Positions 47,278 to 56,366 of a stretch of 64,000 nucleotides of DNA are shown piece after piece. Made by a program: the position numbers and the translations under genes. A model generated the notes under the pieces. It made no database searches, had not been told where the DNA came from, and saw only the letters and a program-made list of their open reading frames with translations. Source of the DNA: Lachnospiraceae bacterium (GTDB lineage Bacteria > Bacillota > Clostridia > Lachnospirales > Lachnospiraceae); assembly GCA_021770785.1 (NCBI GenBank), contig JAETQH010000002.1, positions 88,612-152,611 on the forward strand, written 5' to 3'. Positions within the stretch are counted from its first letter, which is position 1. Every line of letters begins with the position of its first letter.

Positions 47278-47925
47278 TTACCGAAAACCGTTTTTTACCC
47301 ATTCCACTGCATGTTTATAATCATTAATTGTATCAATCTCACAAGTACGGACTTCCAAAAATGGAAGTGGCAAATATGGCTCGACCAATTGAAATACATG
47401 ACCTTTTCCATTCTGAATCTTTGCACTTTTTATCTGCGTAATACCGTTCCATTCATAATTTCCTCTATTCTTTGAAAAAGTGCTTACAAATTTTGCTCCA
47501 GCCTCTTCATAAGTTTGCAACATCCACGGATCCTCTGTTTCCAATACACCACCGCTAACAAATTCATAGTCACAACCCAATATTTTTGTCATATCTTCTG
47601 GATGTATTAACAAATCCCCATCCAATGACAATATATATTCATTAGCATACCTCGCTGCCAATGCCACACTTGCACCCGTTCTGGTTTCACGATATTTATG
47701 ATTGAATACAAACATAACATCATTTCGGTATCGGCGCACTACATCAATCACCTGTTCTGCTTGATATCCAACAACCACACGTATATCATCTTCTTCCTGT
47801 AACATCTCCAAATGCCTTACAATAAGGGGCTTTCCTTCCACTTCTAGCAATGCCTTCGTTGTTCCAAGCCCCAGTCTGCTTCCCATTCCAGCACAGCTAA
47901 TTACAACCGTTCTCGAAATTGCCAT
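47278..47925 (-). CDS. sugar nucleotidyltransferase
   Basis: A 215-aa protein. The ATG at 47925 (MAISRTVVISCAGMGSRLG) has AGGAG upstream. GMGSRLGLGTTKALLEVEGK is the nucleotide-binding signature of NTP_transf_3, and LSLDGDLLIHPEDM supplies the metal-binding Asp. It would make an NDP-sugar or CMP/CDP-activated group for the glycan. Placed right before the amino-sugar genes. Substrate unknown. Confidence 0.82.
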   Translation of the reverse strand: MAISRTVVISCAGMGSRLGLGTTKALLEVEGKPLIVRHLEMLQEEDDIRVVVGYQAEQVIDVVRRYRNDVMFVFNHKYRETRTGASVALAARYANEYILSLDGDLLIHPEDMTKILGCDYEFVSGGVLETEDPWMLQTYEEAGAKFVSTFSKNRGNYEWNGITQIKSAKIQNGKGHVFQLVEPYLPLPFLEVRTCEIDTINDYKHAVEWVKNGFR

Positions 47926-47937
47926 CACATGCCTCTC

Positions 47938-48540
47938 CTATAGCAATAATTTTAAAAATTGAACCAATTTTTTTTCATCATAAATCGCATGACTTGCACA
48001 TGCCAAAGCCGCAGGTGCAATACCTCTCACACCCCCATACACTATACCAACCTCAGCAGCAGCAAGCATTTCAACATCATCATTTTCATTTCCTACTGCA
48101 ACAAAAGGCTGTGCCAACTGACTAATCACCGCAGGCTTATCAATAACATTAAGAACTGATTCAATACAGCCTTCCTTCACTAATGCGCTTGAGCAAAATA
48201 CATTTTCGTTCATACCTATTTTAATAACCAAATCTTCAATCCATACATCTGGAATGCTGGTCACAATATAACATCTCTCTTTATTTTTTTGAATGAATTC
48301 AATAAGGTATTCATTTAACAATAGCTCTCCTACTGCCTCTCTCATCTGCCCAACCGGAATTTTTTTAAACAATTCTACTCTCCGTATAAAACTCTGTTTA
48401 AATGGAAGTTCCCCTTGCAACGTGCTCCCCATCAATTCTCTCAGCTTTTCATAAAGCCCAAATTTTTTTGATACATTGAGCAATATTTCCTGCCTAGTTA
48501 TCGTAGAATCCAAATTGACTATATAGATAAATCGACTCAT
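47938..48540 (-). CDS. HAD-like protein with altered nucleophile
   Basis: A 200-aa protein resembling SerB-type HAD phosphatases. The start at 48540 (MSRFIYIVNLDSTITRQEIL) has GGAG 9 nt upstream. Motif I, normally DxDxT with the first Asp as nucleophile, reads N-L-D-S-T here; motif IV reads GNENDDVEML instead of GDxxND. The codon AAT for Asn is clear in the sequence. The enzyme may therefore be inactive or a binding protein, or may be a specialised variant. It is tightly linked to the nucleotidyltransferase gene. Confidence 0.72.
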   Translation of the reverse strand: MSRFIYIVNLDSTITRQEILLNVSKKFGLYEKLRELMGSTLQGELPFKQSFIRRVELFKKIPVGQMREAVGELLLNEYLIEFIQKNKERCYIVTSIPDVWIEDLVIKIGMNENVFCSSALVKEGCIESVLNVIDKPAVISQLAQPFVAVGNENDDVEMLAAAEVGIVYGGVRGIAPAALACASHAIYDEKKLVQFLKLLL

Positions 48541-48576
48541 TATACATTTCTCCCGTAACATTCCGGTAATTTCAGT

Positions 48577-49314
48577 TTATCTCTTTAAAATAAAATAGTA
48601 CTGTGAGGTGTCTCTTCGATTATTCAGCTTTTGTTCCTCAAACAAATATCCTTCGCTCTCAATCCTAAAGCCGAATTGAAAAAAAGTCTGTTCGAAAATT
48701 CGTAGCAATTCATCTCTCGTTCGATAAATTGCATTATAACTTTCCTGCAATTCCTCAGAGTAAAAGTCTTTTAATGTTAAACGCTTGTCAAGCCCAAGTG
48801 GTTCTCGAATACAAATTCGTGCATTCTTCTCACAAATATTTATCAGTTGTTCAAAAACTGTATGTAAATCTCTGTCATTTATATATATCAATATTCCCAT
48901 TAACAATATTATATTATATTTCCCCATCTTTTTCTCTTGTAAAAGCCTCTCTACCTTCATAGCCTCACACTGATGAAAATAAAATTTCTCTTTGCTATTT
49001 CTTTTACTTGCAATTGCAATCAGTTCCTCACTAAAATCAAGCCCACAATATTCCTCTATTTCTTCGGATATCGCATCTGCCCATCGTCCAATGCCACACG
49101 CAACATCCAGCACTCTTGAGTACGAATCTAATTTCAACATCGGCTTTAATTTTTGAATCTCATATTCATTTCTTTCCCGAACCAGTTCTGCATTATTGTC
49201 TTGGTACATTGTCACTGAATATGGACTTTCTTCCTTATACTTTGTTGCACGTTTTGCAAAAAATTCTTTTGTTTCAACATAATCTATATCGACTATACTA
49301 TCTTTTACTCTCAT
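48577..49314 (-). CDS. class I SAM-dependent methyltransferase
   Basis: A 245-aa protein. The start ATG at 49314 (MRVKDSIVDIDYVETK) lies 11 nt past the LicD gene stop. Motif I VLDVACGIGRWADAI, then YCGLDFSEELIAIAS, is the SAM-binding fold. Probable methylation of a sugar or of a phosphonate group in the glycan; the specific target cannot be told from sequence. Confidence 0.82.
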   Translation of the reverse strand: MRVKDSIVDIDYVETKEFFAKRATKYKEESPYSVTMYQDNNAELVRERNEYEIQKLKPMLKLDSYSRVLDVACGIGRWADAISEEIEEYCGLDFSEELIAIASKRNSKEKFYFHQCEAMKVERLLQEKKMGKYNIILLMGILIYINDRDLHTVFEQLINICEKNARICIREPLGLDKRLTLKDFYSEELQESYNAIYRTRDELLRIFEQTFFQFGFRIESEGYLFEEQKLNNRRDTSQYYFILKR

Positions 49315-49324
49315 ATTGACTTCT

Positions 49325-50314
49325 CTATACTCCAAAAACAATCTGTATTTTTTCTTTTCCTGACATAATATCTTCTATAAGCTGAAACAATTCTTTCGGG
49401 CATCGTTCTTTTTCTCTCCACTCTTCAATTACCCGTAATTGTGGCTTATACAGAGGATATTCATGACCTAAACGAGTTATTTTAGGCGTCATATAATTAT
49501 CTCCATATGCCACCCGCAAAATTTGTTCATACCCATTTGGCACAGCAATAGTTCCATTTTCAAATTGCATATATTCCACACTATCAAACCATTCCTTGCG
49601 ATATCGATATCGTGAACGTCCCGGCATCACCATGCAGTTTATAATAGTAATTTCCTCTGCCTCCTCTTCTGTAAACAACTTTGTCACAATATCTATCAGC
49701 TGCAAAAGTTGTGTAATAATGGTATTATCATTTACTAATTTAAAATTGCATACTTCTTCCAAATTTTTCAACGTCTCTTCGACGTTTTCTTTTGATTCCC
49801 CTTCACGTATCCATTGAATAAGATCCCACATTACCTTCAACAAATTCACCTGTATCTCTGCTTCCTGTTGATTCCTTGAAATATAATCCAATGGATATAG
49901 GTCTACTCCTGCAACAAAAGGACAGCCATGAAATTTATTCAGATGGGCTTCTGACAACTCAATTACAGAATTATTTACAATTCTGGCACTTCGTTCGCAT
50001 TGAAATTGTGTTGTATTATATGTAAACACCCGATATTTTGAGGGGAACTCCTCTTGAGCAACATCCAAAAATTTTTCATAATCAACCCTTTTCATTGTAA
50101 TATCAACATCATCATCCCACGGAATAAAACCCTTGTGCCGAACCGCGCCCAGCAAAGTTCCAGAATCTGCATAATAAGTCAGACCATGTCTTTCACACAC
50201 TCTTGCAATTTCTTCGAGTACTTCTATCTGAGCCGCCCAATAGCGTTTCATCATACTCTCTACCAAGAATCCCTCCCTGTATTCATCTTTGAAAAATTCG
50301 TTCTCAAATTTCAT
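49325..50314 (-). CDS. LicD-family phosphotransferase
   Basis: A 329-aa protein of the LicD family, which moves phosphocholine or a similar CMP-linked group to a sugar. The signature GLTYYADSGTLLGAVRHKGF, then IPWDDDVDITMKR, contains the catalytic Asp residues. The middle has FVAGVDLYPLDYI. In a cluster with genes for CMP-activated aminoethylphosphonate, it is a prime candidate to attach that group. Its start has a weak ribosome site. It follows the small sigma-28-linked gene. Confidence 0.85.
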   Translation of the reverse strand: MKFENEFFKDEYREGFLVESMMKRYWAAQIEVLEEIARVCERHGLTYYADSGTLLGAVRHKGFIPWDDDVDITMKRVDYEKFLDVAQEEFPSKYRVFTYNTTQFQCERSARIVNNSVIELSEAHLNKFHGCPFVAGVDLYPLDYISRNQQEAEIQVNLLKVMWDLIQWIREGESKENVEETLKNLEEVCNFKLVNDNTIITQLLQLIDIVTKLFTEEEAEEITIINCMVMPGRSRYRYRKEWFDSVEYMQFENGTIAVPNGYEQILRVAYGDNYMTPKITRLGHEYPLYKPQLRVIEEWREKERCPKELFQLIEDIMSGKEKIQIVFGV

Positions 50315-50469
50315 GATTTTTCAATCTCCCGCATAACAACCCACTTTTCATCAAAAAAGGCATCTCACTGTCATACAAACAACGAAACGCCCTTTCCTCT
50401 GCTATGATGCCTCCATGCATTTATTCATCAGTTTCCATCGACTTGGTATCTTGTCCCTTCCTCAACCAA

Positions 50470-50832
50470 CTATGCCGTTACCTCTTTTGCTGCCGTCTCT
50501 AATTTTTCAAATTCCGGAAGTAAATTTTTAATCGCTTGAGCCTGTTTGGCATCATTTTTCTCTTTCAATGCCGCACTTAACTCCATAATCTTACTGTTAA
50601 ACATTTCTTTATCAATGCGGTCTTTTCCCTCATTCAAAAGCTCCATTGTACCGTTCATTACCTGAACTTCCCAATTGATAGCATCAATAATACTTTTTAA
50701 AAACTTGTCGGTATCATCTAAACGCTCCCCCGACAGTTCTTTTATAATAATATTCATGTTCTTCACAAGACGTCCGTTGAACTCTACTAATGTTTCTAAT
50801 GCTTCTTTCTGTTCTGCTCTGTTATCTTCCAT
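50470..50832 (-). CDS. small helical protein, possible flagellar chaperone
   Basis: A 120-aa protein made of helices (ALETLVEFNGRLVKNMNIII, then KFLKSIIDAINWEVQVMNGT, SKIMELSAALKEKND, AIKNLLPEFEKLETAAKEV), with no signal peptide or membrane segment. A FliS-like role is only suggested by size and helicity; no clear family was recognised. AAGGAG precedes the ATG. It is preceded by a near-consensus sigma-28 promoter, tying it to the flagellar regulon. Confidence 0.6.
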   Translation of the reverse strand: MEDNRAEQKEALETLVEFNGRLVKNMNIIIKELSGERLDDTDKFLKSIIDAINWEVQVMNGTMELLNEGKDRIDKEMFNSKIMELSAALKEKNDAKQAQAIKNLLPEFEKLETAAKEVTA

Positions 50833-50875
50833 GTCGCTCTCCTTATCTCTCTTAGTATTTAAACCTATGTACTAT

Positions 50876-50902
50876 ATATCGGACAAATTTGCAAATAATT
50901 TA
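50876..50902 (-). promoter_or_regulatory. sigma-28 promoter inside the glycan cluster
   Basis: Minus-strand TAAA (50902-50899), exactly 15-nt spacer, TCCGATAT (50883-50876), one of the best sigma-28 matches in the window. About 45 nt before the small helical protein gene; transcription would continue into LicD, methyltransferase and the amino-sugar genes. Confidence 0.7.
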
Positions 50903-50925
50903 CAAATAATTTACTGTCATCACTG

Positions 50926-52728
50926 CTACAATCTTTCTTTCAAAAACTTTATCAGTCTGTCATTCTCCTCGCTTTTACGGACTGCTATTCTGATGTACTG
51001 TTTCCCATTACTGATTTTATCAGTCAAATCCTTAATCAAAATATTATCCTGCAAAAGTTCCCCTGCCAGTTTCTCACTGCTCTTTCCGTTTAAAAGTTCA
51101 CACATGAAATAATTTGCCTGAGATTCATATACCTTCAATGTTTTTATTTTACACAGCTCCTGATAAAACCGATTACGTTCTGCTCTTATTTTCACCAAAG
51201 ACCTATCATAATCACTTTTATACTTATCCAGTATCTGCATAAAAAATTCCGCCAATGAATTCATATTCCAGATAGATACGCATTTTTTCAAACGGGCTGT
51301 CATAGCACTGTTCCCGCTTGCCAAAATTCCAATCCGGAGTCCGGGAACGCCATAAGATTTTGATATACTCTTCACCACATAAAGATTCGGGTTCGCACAA
51401 AGAACTTCCTCAGACAGCATAGATACCCTTTCCCCTTCTGCAAAATCTGCAAAACTTTCATCCAGTATAAGATTAATTTCCTTTTCCCTGCACCAGCATA
51501 ATATTTTTTCCAATTCTTCCTGTTTCAGCCAATGTCCTGTCGGATTATCGGGATTAATAAGCACCAGTGTATCTATCGGATATTGGGTAAAATAGGAAAT
51601 CAATTTCTGTGCATCATAAGAAAAATCATCCTCTTTACTATCATATTCCACACATCTTTCCCTCCAACGGTTCGGATACTCTTCGAATGTCGGTCTTATA
51701 ACACCCAATCTTCCATCCAGCTCTTCCAATAATCCCTTAATTAATTCTGCCGCTCCATTTCCTATTACTATGTGCTCTTCATGCACACCAAAACACTTTG
51801 CCGCCAAAAGACTGTTGACTGCCATACCCGACGGATACTGCCGCACCAAAACATCAAAATTAGATACCATTTCTTCTTTCATGCGCTTGGTAGGAAAATA
51901 CGGATTCACCAGATAACAATAATCCTGTAGATGAGGAAAACGCCAATATCCACCATATCGCTTCATCAGATGTCGATAACGCTCTACATTATCCTCTATA
52001 AACAATGTTTCCGCAATATCCAAATCCTGTATATCATCAATTTCATACCACAGTTCACCGGACAACCGTTTTGCTTTCATTGTGTTTTTATCCAAAAGCA
52101 GTATCAATTTAATAACCGTCTCATAATACTCATTATTCCCCATTACCTTTGCATATGCCTCTAAAAAAGGAACATATACCTTTTCAGAAAATTCCGCACT
52201 AAATTTATAAATATTTACAGTTTTATAATAGCGTTCTTTTTCCTTGTACTCTAATAATTTTCCCGAAATAAAATCAGTAATATTGTCCTCTTTATCTACT
52301 ACAATACAGGTGCCGTCCATCCAGTTTTCAAATTTGTCTACTAATGCTAAAGTATCACGTTCATCTTCTATGAGTAAATCTATCAATCGCTCTTCAAATA
52401 TCAAATCTGACTCCAGTAAAAGAGTGTCCTCCTGTATCAACTTTTCTTTAGCTAAAAACAGGGAAAATATATTATTTGTCTTGTCATAAAGCTCATTCAC
52501 GAGATATTCGATGGGCGTATGTATTTTCAAGGAATTCACAAATGAAATCAAATTTTCATATTGATATCCCACTACAATTACAATCCTGCTTAAATTTTTC
52601 TTATCAAGAATCCACAGTGCGCGTTCAATTAAACGAATTCCCCCTACTTCCACCATACATTTAGTATTATTCTTTGTCAACTCCCCTAAGCGTTTGCCCA
52701 TTCCTGCCGCCAATATTATCGCCTGCAT
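50926..52728 (-). CDS. fusion of nucleotidyltransferase and PLP aminotransferase (PntC-AEPT-like)
   Basis: A 600-aa two-domain enzyme. Residues 1-235 are a nucleotidyltransferase (LAAGMGKRLGELTKNNTKCM, then LLLESDLIFE and YEIDDIQDLDIAE), of the CTP:phosphocholine/CTP:2-aminoethylphosphonate cytidylyltransferase type. Residues about 250-600 are a class I aminotransferase (VIGNGAAELIKGL, LINPDNPTGHWL, and the PLP lysine in VKSISKSYGVPGLRIGI). With PEP mutase and phosphonopyruvate decarboxylase in the same cluster, it is best read as 2-aminoethylphosphonate transaminase joined to its cytidylyltransferase, giving CMP-AEP. The aminotransferase alone also resembles HisC, so the substrate is inferred. 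AGGAG precedes the ATG. Confidence 0.8.
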   Translation of the reverse strand: MQAIILAAGMGKRLGELTKNNTKCMVEVGGIRLIERALWILDKKNLSRIVIVVGYQYENLISFVNSLKIHTPIEYLVNELYDKTNNIFSLFLAKEKLIQEDTLLLESDLIFEERLIDLLIEDERDTLALVDKFENWMDGTCIVVDKEDNITDFISGKLLEYKEKERYYKTVNIYKFSAEFSEKVYVPFLEAYAKVMGNNEYYETVIKLILLLDKNTMKAKRLSGELWYEIDDIQDLDIAETLFIEDNVERYRHLMKRYGGYWRFPHLQDYCYLVNPYFPTKRMKEEMVSNFDVLVRQYPSGMAVNSLLAAKCFGVHEEHIVIGNGAAELIKGLLEELDGRLGVIRPTFEEYPNRWRERCVEYDSKEDDFSYDAQKLISYFTQYPIDTLVLINPDNPTGHWLKQEELEKILCWCREKEINLILDESFADFAEGERVSMLSEEVLCANPNLYVVKSISKSYGVPGLRIGILASGNSAMTARLKKCVSIWNMNSLAEFFMQILDKYKSDYDRSLVKIRAERNRFYQELCKIKTLKVYESQANYFMCELLNGKSSEKLAGELLQDNILIKDLTDKISNGKQYIRIAVRKSEENDRLIKFLKERL

Positions 52729-52741
52729 ATTACTCCTTTAC

Positions 52742-53446
52742 TTATTTGCACAAATAACAATCAAATACAAATCTGTTATTCCAGTACAACTCATTTTCCG
52801 GTTCTATAATAGTACAAGTTCCACCCATTCTCTTTGCGAAATCTATAAACATCTCTCTTGAATAAAAGGTTTTGTCCAGCCCTTTATATTTCTCATCATA
52901 ATTCTCAACACATTGTCTCCGATAATTTAGGTGCTCTTCTTTTTTTGCCTGATCATGAATTTCAGTAATTACCACCATTTTCTCAGCTTTGTTCCACATC
53001 TTTCCCAATACCTGCAATCCATAATCCGCATCATAGAAATACTGAAACACACTATCTGCCAGTACCACATCATATTTGGGTGACTCTGGAACATATAATG
53101 CCTCTTCGCACCGTAAATCTGCTACATTTAACACCTCTCCAGCAATCTGAAGCAATTTGTCAGAATAATCAAGCCCTCCTACTCTCTCTGCTTTCTTCAA
53201 CTTTTGAAACAGATATAAATTAGCTCCACTGCCACAGCCTACTTCATAGACACTAGCAACCTCTCCTCGGCCTAATATTTTCTCTGCCATTATATGCCAC
53301 TGCTTATATAATGCTTCATAGTATCCTTCCACATCCTGTGTATCAAACCCATCTGCCCTCTTTAATCTGCAGAACATTTCAAATATGTCATCCGATACTT
53401 CTATTTCCGATGAGCGGTTTCTCCAAATCTTATCCCATTCATTCAT
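52742..53446 (-). CDS. class I SAM-dependent methyltransferase
   Basis: A 234-aa protein. MNEWDKIWRNRSSEIEVSDD starts it; SVYEVGCGSGANLYLFQKL is SAM motif I and VGGLDYSDKLLQIAGEVL follows; YDVVLADSVFQYFYDADYG is motif IV-like. A GGAG is rather far upstream (about 15 nt). It lies between the aminotransferase fusion and the CDP-glycerol transferase-like gene. Substrate unknown. Confidence 0.82.
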   Translation of the reverse strand: MNEWDKIWRNRSSEIEVSDDIFEMFCRLKRADGFDTQDVEGYYEALYKQWHIMAEKILGRGEVASVYEVGCGSGANLYLFQKLKKAERVGGLDYSDKLLQIAGEVLNVADLRCEEALYVPESPKYDVVLADSVFQYFYDADYGLQVLGKMWNKAEKMVVITEIHDQAKKEEHLNYRRQCVENYDEKYKGLDKTFYSREMFIDFAKRMGGTCTIIEPENELYWNNRFVFDCYLCK

Positions 53447-53498
53447 TTGACTTCTTTTTGTCTCCTTTCTTTCTACATGTTTAAAAATTTCAATTTCC

Positions 53499-55178
53499 TT
53501 ATTTTTTTACATTTTCAAAAGTCCTGTCTAAATATTCTTTAATATAATCGCTTGCAAGTTTTCCATTTCTTGTTTTATAGTCCAGATATTTTTCAAAGAA
53601 TTTTTCTCTAGCTTCATACATAGTATCCTTCTCTCTTACTACTACCTCATTTATAAATTTCACAACACTCTCAAAATCTTCGCCACGTGCCTGATACAAA
53701 ATCTTTATCAACTCTTCACCAAAATCATCAAACGTATTTTCTTCTCTAGTTATAAATAACAACGGTTTATGTGTATATTGATATTCCCCTAAGAATGAAA
53801 TACTATCTCCAATCAACGCATCAGATGTTCTAAAAATATCAATATATTCACCTCTTTCCATAACCCGCGCATTAGGAAGTTCATCCCACTTTTTCATATA
53901 ATCATCGAACTCTGCCTCAGACGCAAACAAACCTTGTCCTACTACTCCATACCGCAACATGGGATGCGGTCTAAATATCCAAGTCGTTGTGTCTGCATGC
54001 TCTTTCGCATACTGCAGGATTTTATCATACATTTTATCAAAGTTGCCAAAACCGGTACATGCCCTCCTGATTGACCAATGTGGGGCATATATAATCTTTT
54101 TTACAGAGCCTGCTGTCTCTCCCTCTGGAATTTTCCATATCTCTTCTGCTGATCGATATTCTTTTCCGTAAAAACCATCCATTTTCAGATATCCGCTTAC
54201 TTCTCCATTCCTATCTCCTAAATCCGCATACTTCCTGCTGATTTTAATATCCATCTCTGTTTCCCAGAATATTTTCCAACACAAGGCATGAGACAACTGA
54301 TTATATTGATCATGTATATTTCCATATAAAGAAAATCCATAGGGTATATATACCATTAATGTCTGTAACGGAAAATTTATAATACTACTGCTGTTCAAAA
54401 ACGCCTTATAATGAGGATTCAACAAAAACAATACATCCGGCTTAGGCATATCGTCCCAGGACTTAAAAAAATATTCAGGCTCTCCCTTCTCTGACAATCT
54501 CTCTCCTAAGATATCACATATACCTACTACCGGATACTCCTTGTTCACAAAATATTTTACCGCTAATTCATAGGTATCTTTTATTGTGGTATCAGTGCCA
54601 ACAAAAAATGGTGCTACTATTACGTATACTTCATACCGTTCATCATGCAGCAACTTTTGATAAAGTACATCAACGCTCCACTCTGCACTATCTTTTGTTA
54701 AAAAAGCAATCTTTATCTTTGATTGTTTTTTGATTCTCTCAATATTTCTCTCATTAACTGCATCGCATACTCTTGAAAACAGTTTGACTTTTTTTTCATC
54801 TTTTAATAATGCGACACTTTCCCATGTTTTTCCACTAATAAACTCATCCGTTAATTCGTTCTCACTATATGCAGTAATGATATCCTGATATTTTGTATAC
54901 GCAGAGCGCTGTTCTAATAATTTTCCCGTTTTCTCATCATAATACTGTATCAATTCTTTCAATAACGAGATAACACTTCCCTGCTGTCCTGCATCTCCAT
55001 ACCTGGCAATAAATTTGTACACCTCAAAATACATCTCACAAATATCTTTATTAAAAATATTTTGCACCAGTACTTGAATATCTTCTTCCCGAATATCTCT
55101 CAGAGATATTTTACCTTCTCTTAATCTATCTGCTATCTTCTGCAATATTTGTACAAATCCTCTATAATCTTCTTCCAT
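53499..55178 (-). CDS. CDP-glycerol glycerophosphotransferase-like protein
   Basis: A 559-aa protein. The N-terminal 170 residues are helical. The C-terminal part has IIYAPHWSIRRACTGFGNFD, TWIFRPHPMLRYGVVG and DALIGDSISFLGEYQYTHKP, the histidine and serine motifs of the TagB/TagF family that transfer polyol phosphates from CDP. Here it might transfer a phospho- or phosphono-linked group to the glycan; an alternative is teichoic-acid-like polymer synthesis. GGAGG is 11 nt upstream of the ATG. Directly after the phosphonopyruvate decarboxylase gene. Confidence 0.78.
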   Translation of the reverse strand: MEEDYRGFVQILQKIADRLREGKISLRDIREEDIQVLVQNIFNKDICEMYFEVYKFIARYGDAGQQGSVISLLKELIQYYDEKTGKLLEQRSAYTKYQDIITAYSENELTDEFISGKTWESVALLKDEKKVKLFSRVCDAVNERNIERIKKQSKIKIAFLTKDSAEWSVDVLYQKLLHDERYEVYVIVAPFFVGTDTTIKDTYELAVKYFVNKEYPVVGICDILGERLSEKGEPEYFFKSWDDMPKPDVLFLLNPHYKAFLNSSSIINFPLQTLMVYIPYGFSLYGNIHDQYNQLSHALCWKIFWETEMDIKISRKYADLGDRNGEVSGYLKMDGFYGKEYRSAEEIWKIPEGETAGSVKKIIYAPHWSIRRACTGFGNFDKMYDKILQYAKEHADTTTWIFRPHPMLRYGVVGQGLFASEAEFDDYMKKWDELPNARVMERGEYIDIFRTSDALIGDSISFLGEYQYTHKPLLFITREENTFDDFGEELIKILYQARGEDFESVVKFINEVVVREKDTMYEAREKFFEKYLDYKTRNGKLASDYIKEYLDRTFENVKK

Positions 55179-55215
55179 TTTCTCATGTACCTCCGCACGT
55201 TCAAAACAAAATAAT

Positions 55216-56352
55216 CTACCGGATTATTTCAGGGAAATGATACGTCATAAAATTATTTCTGTTTTCCACAGCGCTTTCTTTCGGCCTCCCCAAATCTGTC
55301 CTCGCACCTAACTTCACTTTCACTTCTAAAAATGCAGCTTTTTTCATTTTCCTTATCTTTTCTAATTCCACCTTTAATTCTCTCAAACTATCAATGCAGG
55401 CAGCATATGGATAACCGCAAGCCCTTGCAATCTCAAAAAAATTCTGCCCAGCTACGCCTGTCGGCATTCCTCCTACGGACTCATGGGCATCATTATTCAG
55501 GCAAATATGTATAAAATTCTCCGGCTGCTGTTTTCCCAAAAATACCAGTTCCCCCATATGCATCAGAACAGCGCCATCTCCCTCTATGCAGTATACCTGC
55601 CTGTCCTTTCTCTGCTGTGCAATACCAAAGGCAATCATACCGGCATGTCCCATTCCGCCTACTGTTAAAAAAGCCTGCCTATGATGTCCCACAATTTTAT
55701 CACACTGCTCATACACTTCCCTTGAAATCTTTCCTGTAGTAGAAACAATGACATCCTCTGCCGAAACACTCTTTATTATCGCTGAAACAGCCTCTTCCCT
55801 GCATAATGTAAAAGCGTTTTGATAGGAATTTCCCATATCCGATGTCAAAGCATCTCTTTTAACAATAACCGCATACTGCTTATGTTCCGAAAGCGCCTGA
55901 CCTGCCTCTTTAAAAATCTTTTTTATTTCTTCCTCTGCAGTATCTGCTGAGAGTACAGCATTCGGAATCTGAAGGACATTTAAAATGTCTCTGGTAATTT
56001 TCCCCATAAAACAATGCTGCGGTTCATCCTTCTTTCCCGGTTCTCCCCGCCATCCTACAACAAACAGCATTGGAATATCATACACTGCCTCATTTGCCAG
56101 CGAAGTCACCGGATTTACGATGTTTCCTATTCCGCTATTCTGCATATAAACACATGCCGGCTTTCCAGTAGATAGGTAATTTCCTATTGCAATTCCTACT
56201 GCTGCCCCTTCATTTGCCGGAACGAAATGACGAAATTCATGTGTTTCTCCATTTAAATAATTACAAAAGGGCTGCAACGCAGAATCCGGAATGCCTGCAA
56301 TCGTCTGAATGCCTAATGTTTTTATTTCTTCTATAAAATTCTCTACTCTCAC
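55216..56352 (-). CDS. aepY: phosphonopyruvate decarboxylase
   Basis: A 378-aa TPP enzyme that converts phosphonopyruvate to phosphonoacetaldehyde, the step that makes PEP mutase irreversible. GIPDSALQPFCNYLN is the typical N-terminus; MQNSGIGNIVNPVTSL and DIPMLFVVGWRGEPGKKDEP follow; the TPP motif is GDG (258-260) to NN (286-287). The start is GTG with AAGGA upstream. Relatives include sulfopyruvate decarboxylase, but co-occurrence with PEP mutase favours phosphonate synthesis. Confidence 0.9.
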   Translation of the reverse strand: MRVENFIEEIKTLGIQTIAGIPDSALQPFCNYLNGETHEFRHFVPANEGAAVGIAIGNYLSTGKPACVYMQNSGIGNIVNPVTSLANEAVYDIPMLFVVGWRGEPGKKDEPQHCFMGKITRDILNVLQIPNAVLSADTAEEEIKKIFKEAGQALSEHKQYAVIVKRDALTSDMGNSYQNAFTLCREEAVSAIIKSVSAEDVIVSTTGKISREVYEQCDKIVGHHRQAFLTVGGMGHAGMIAFGIAQQRKDRQVYCIEGDGAVLMHMGELVFLGKQQPENFIHICLNNDAHESVGGMPTGVAGQNFFEIARACGYPYAACIDSLRELKVELEKIRKMKKAAFLEVKVKLGARTDLGRPKESAVENRNNFMTYHFPEIIR

Positions 56353-56366
56353 GTTTCCGTTATCCT

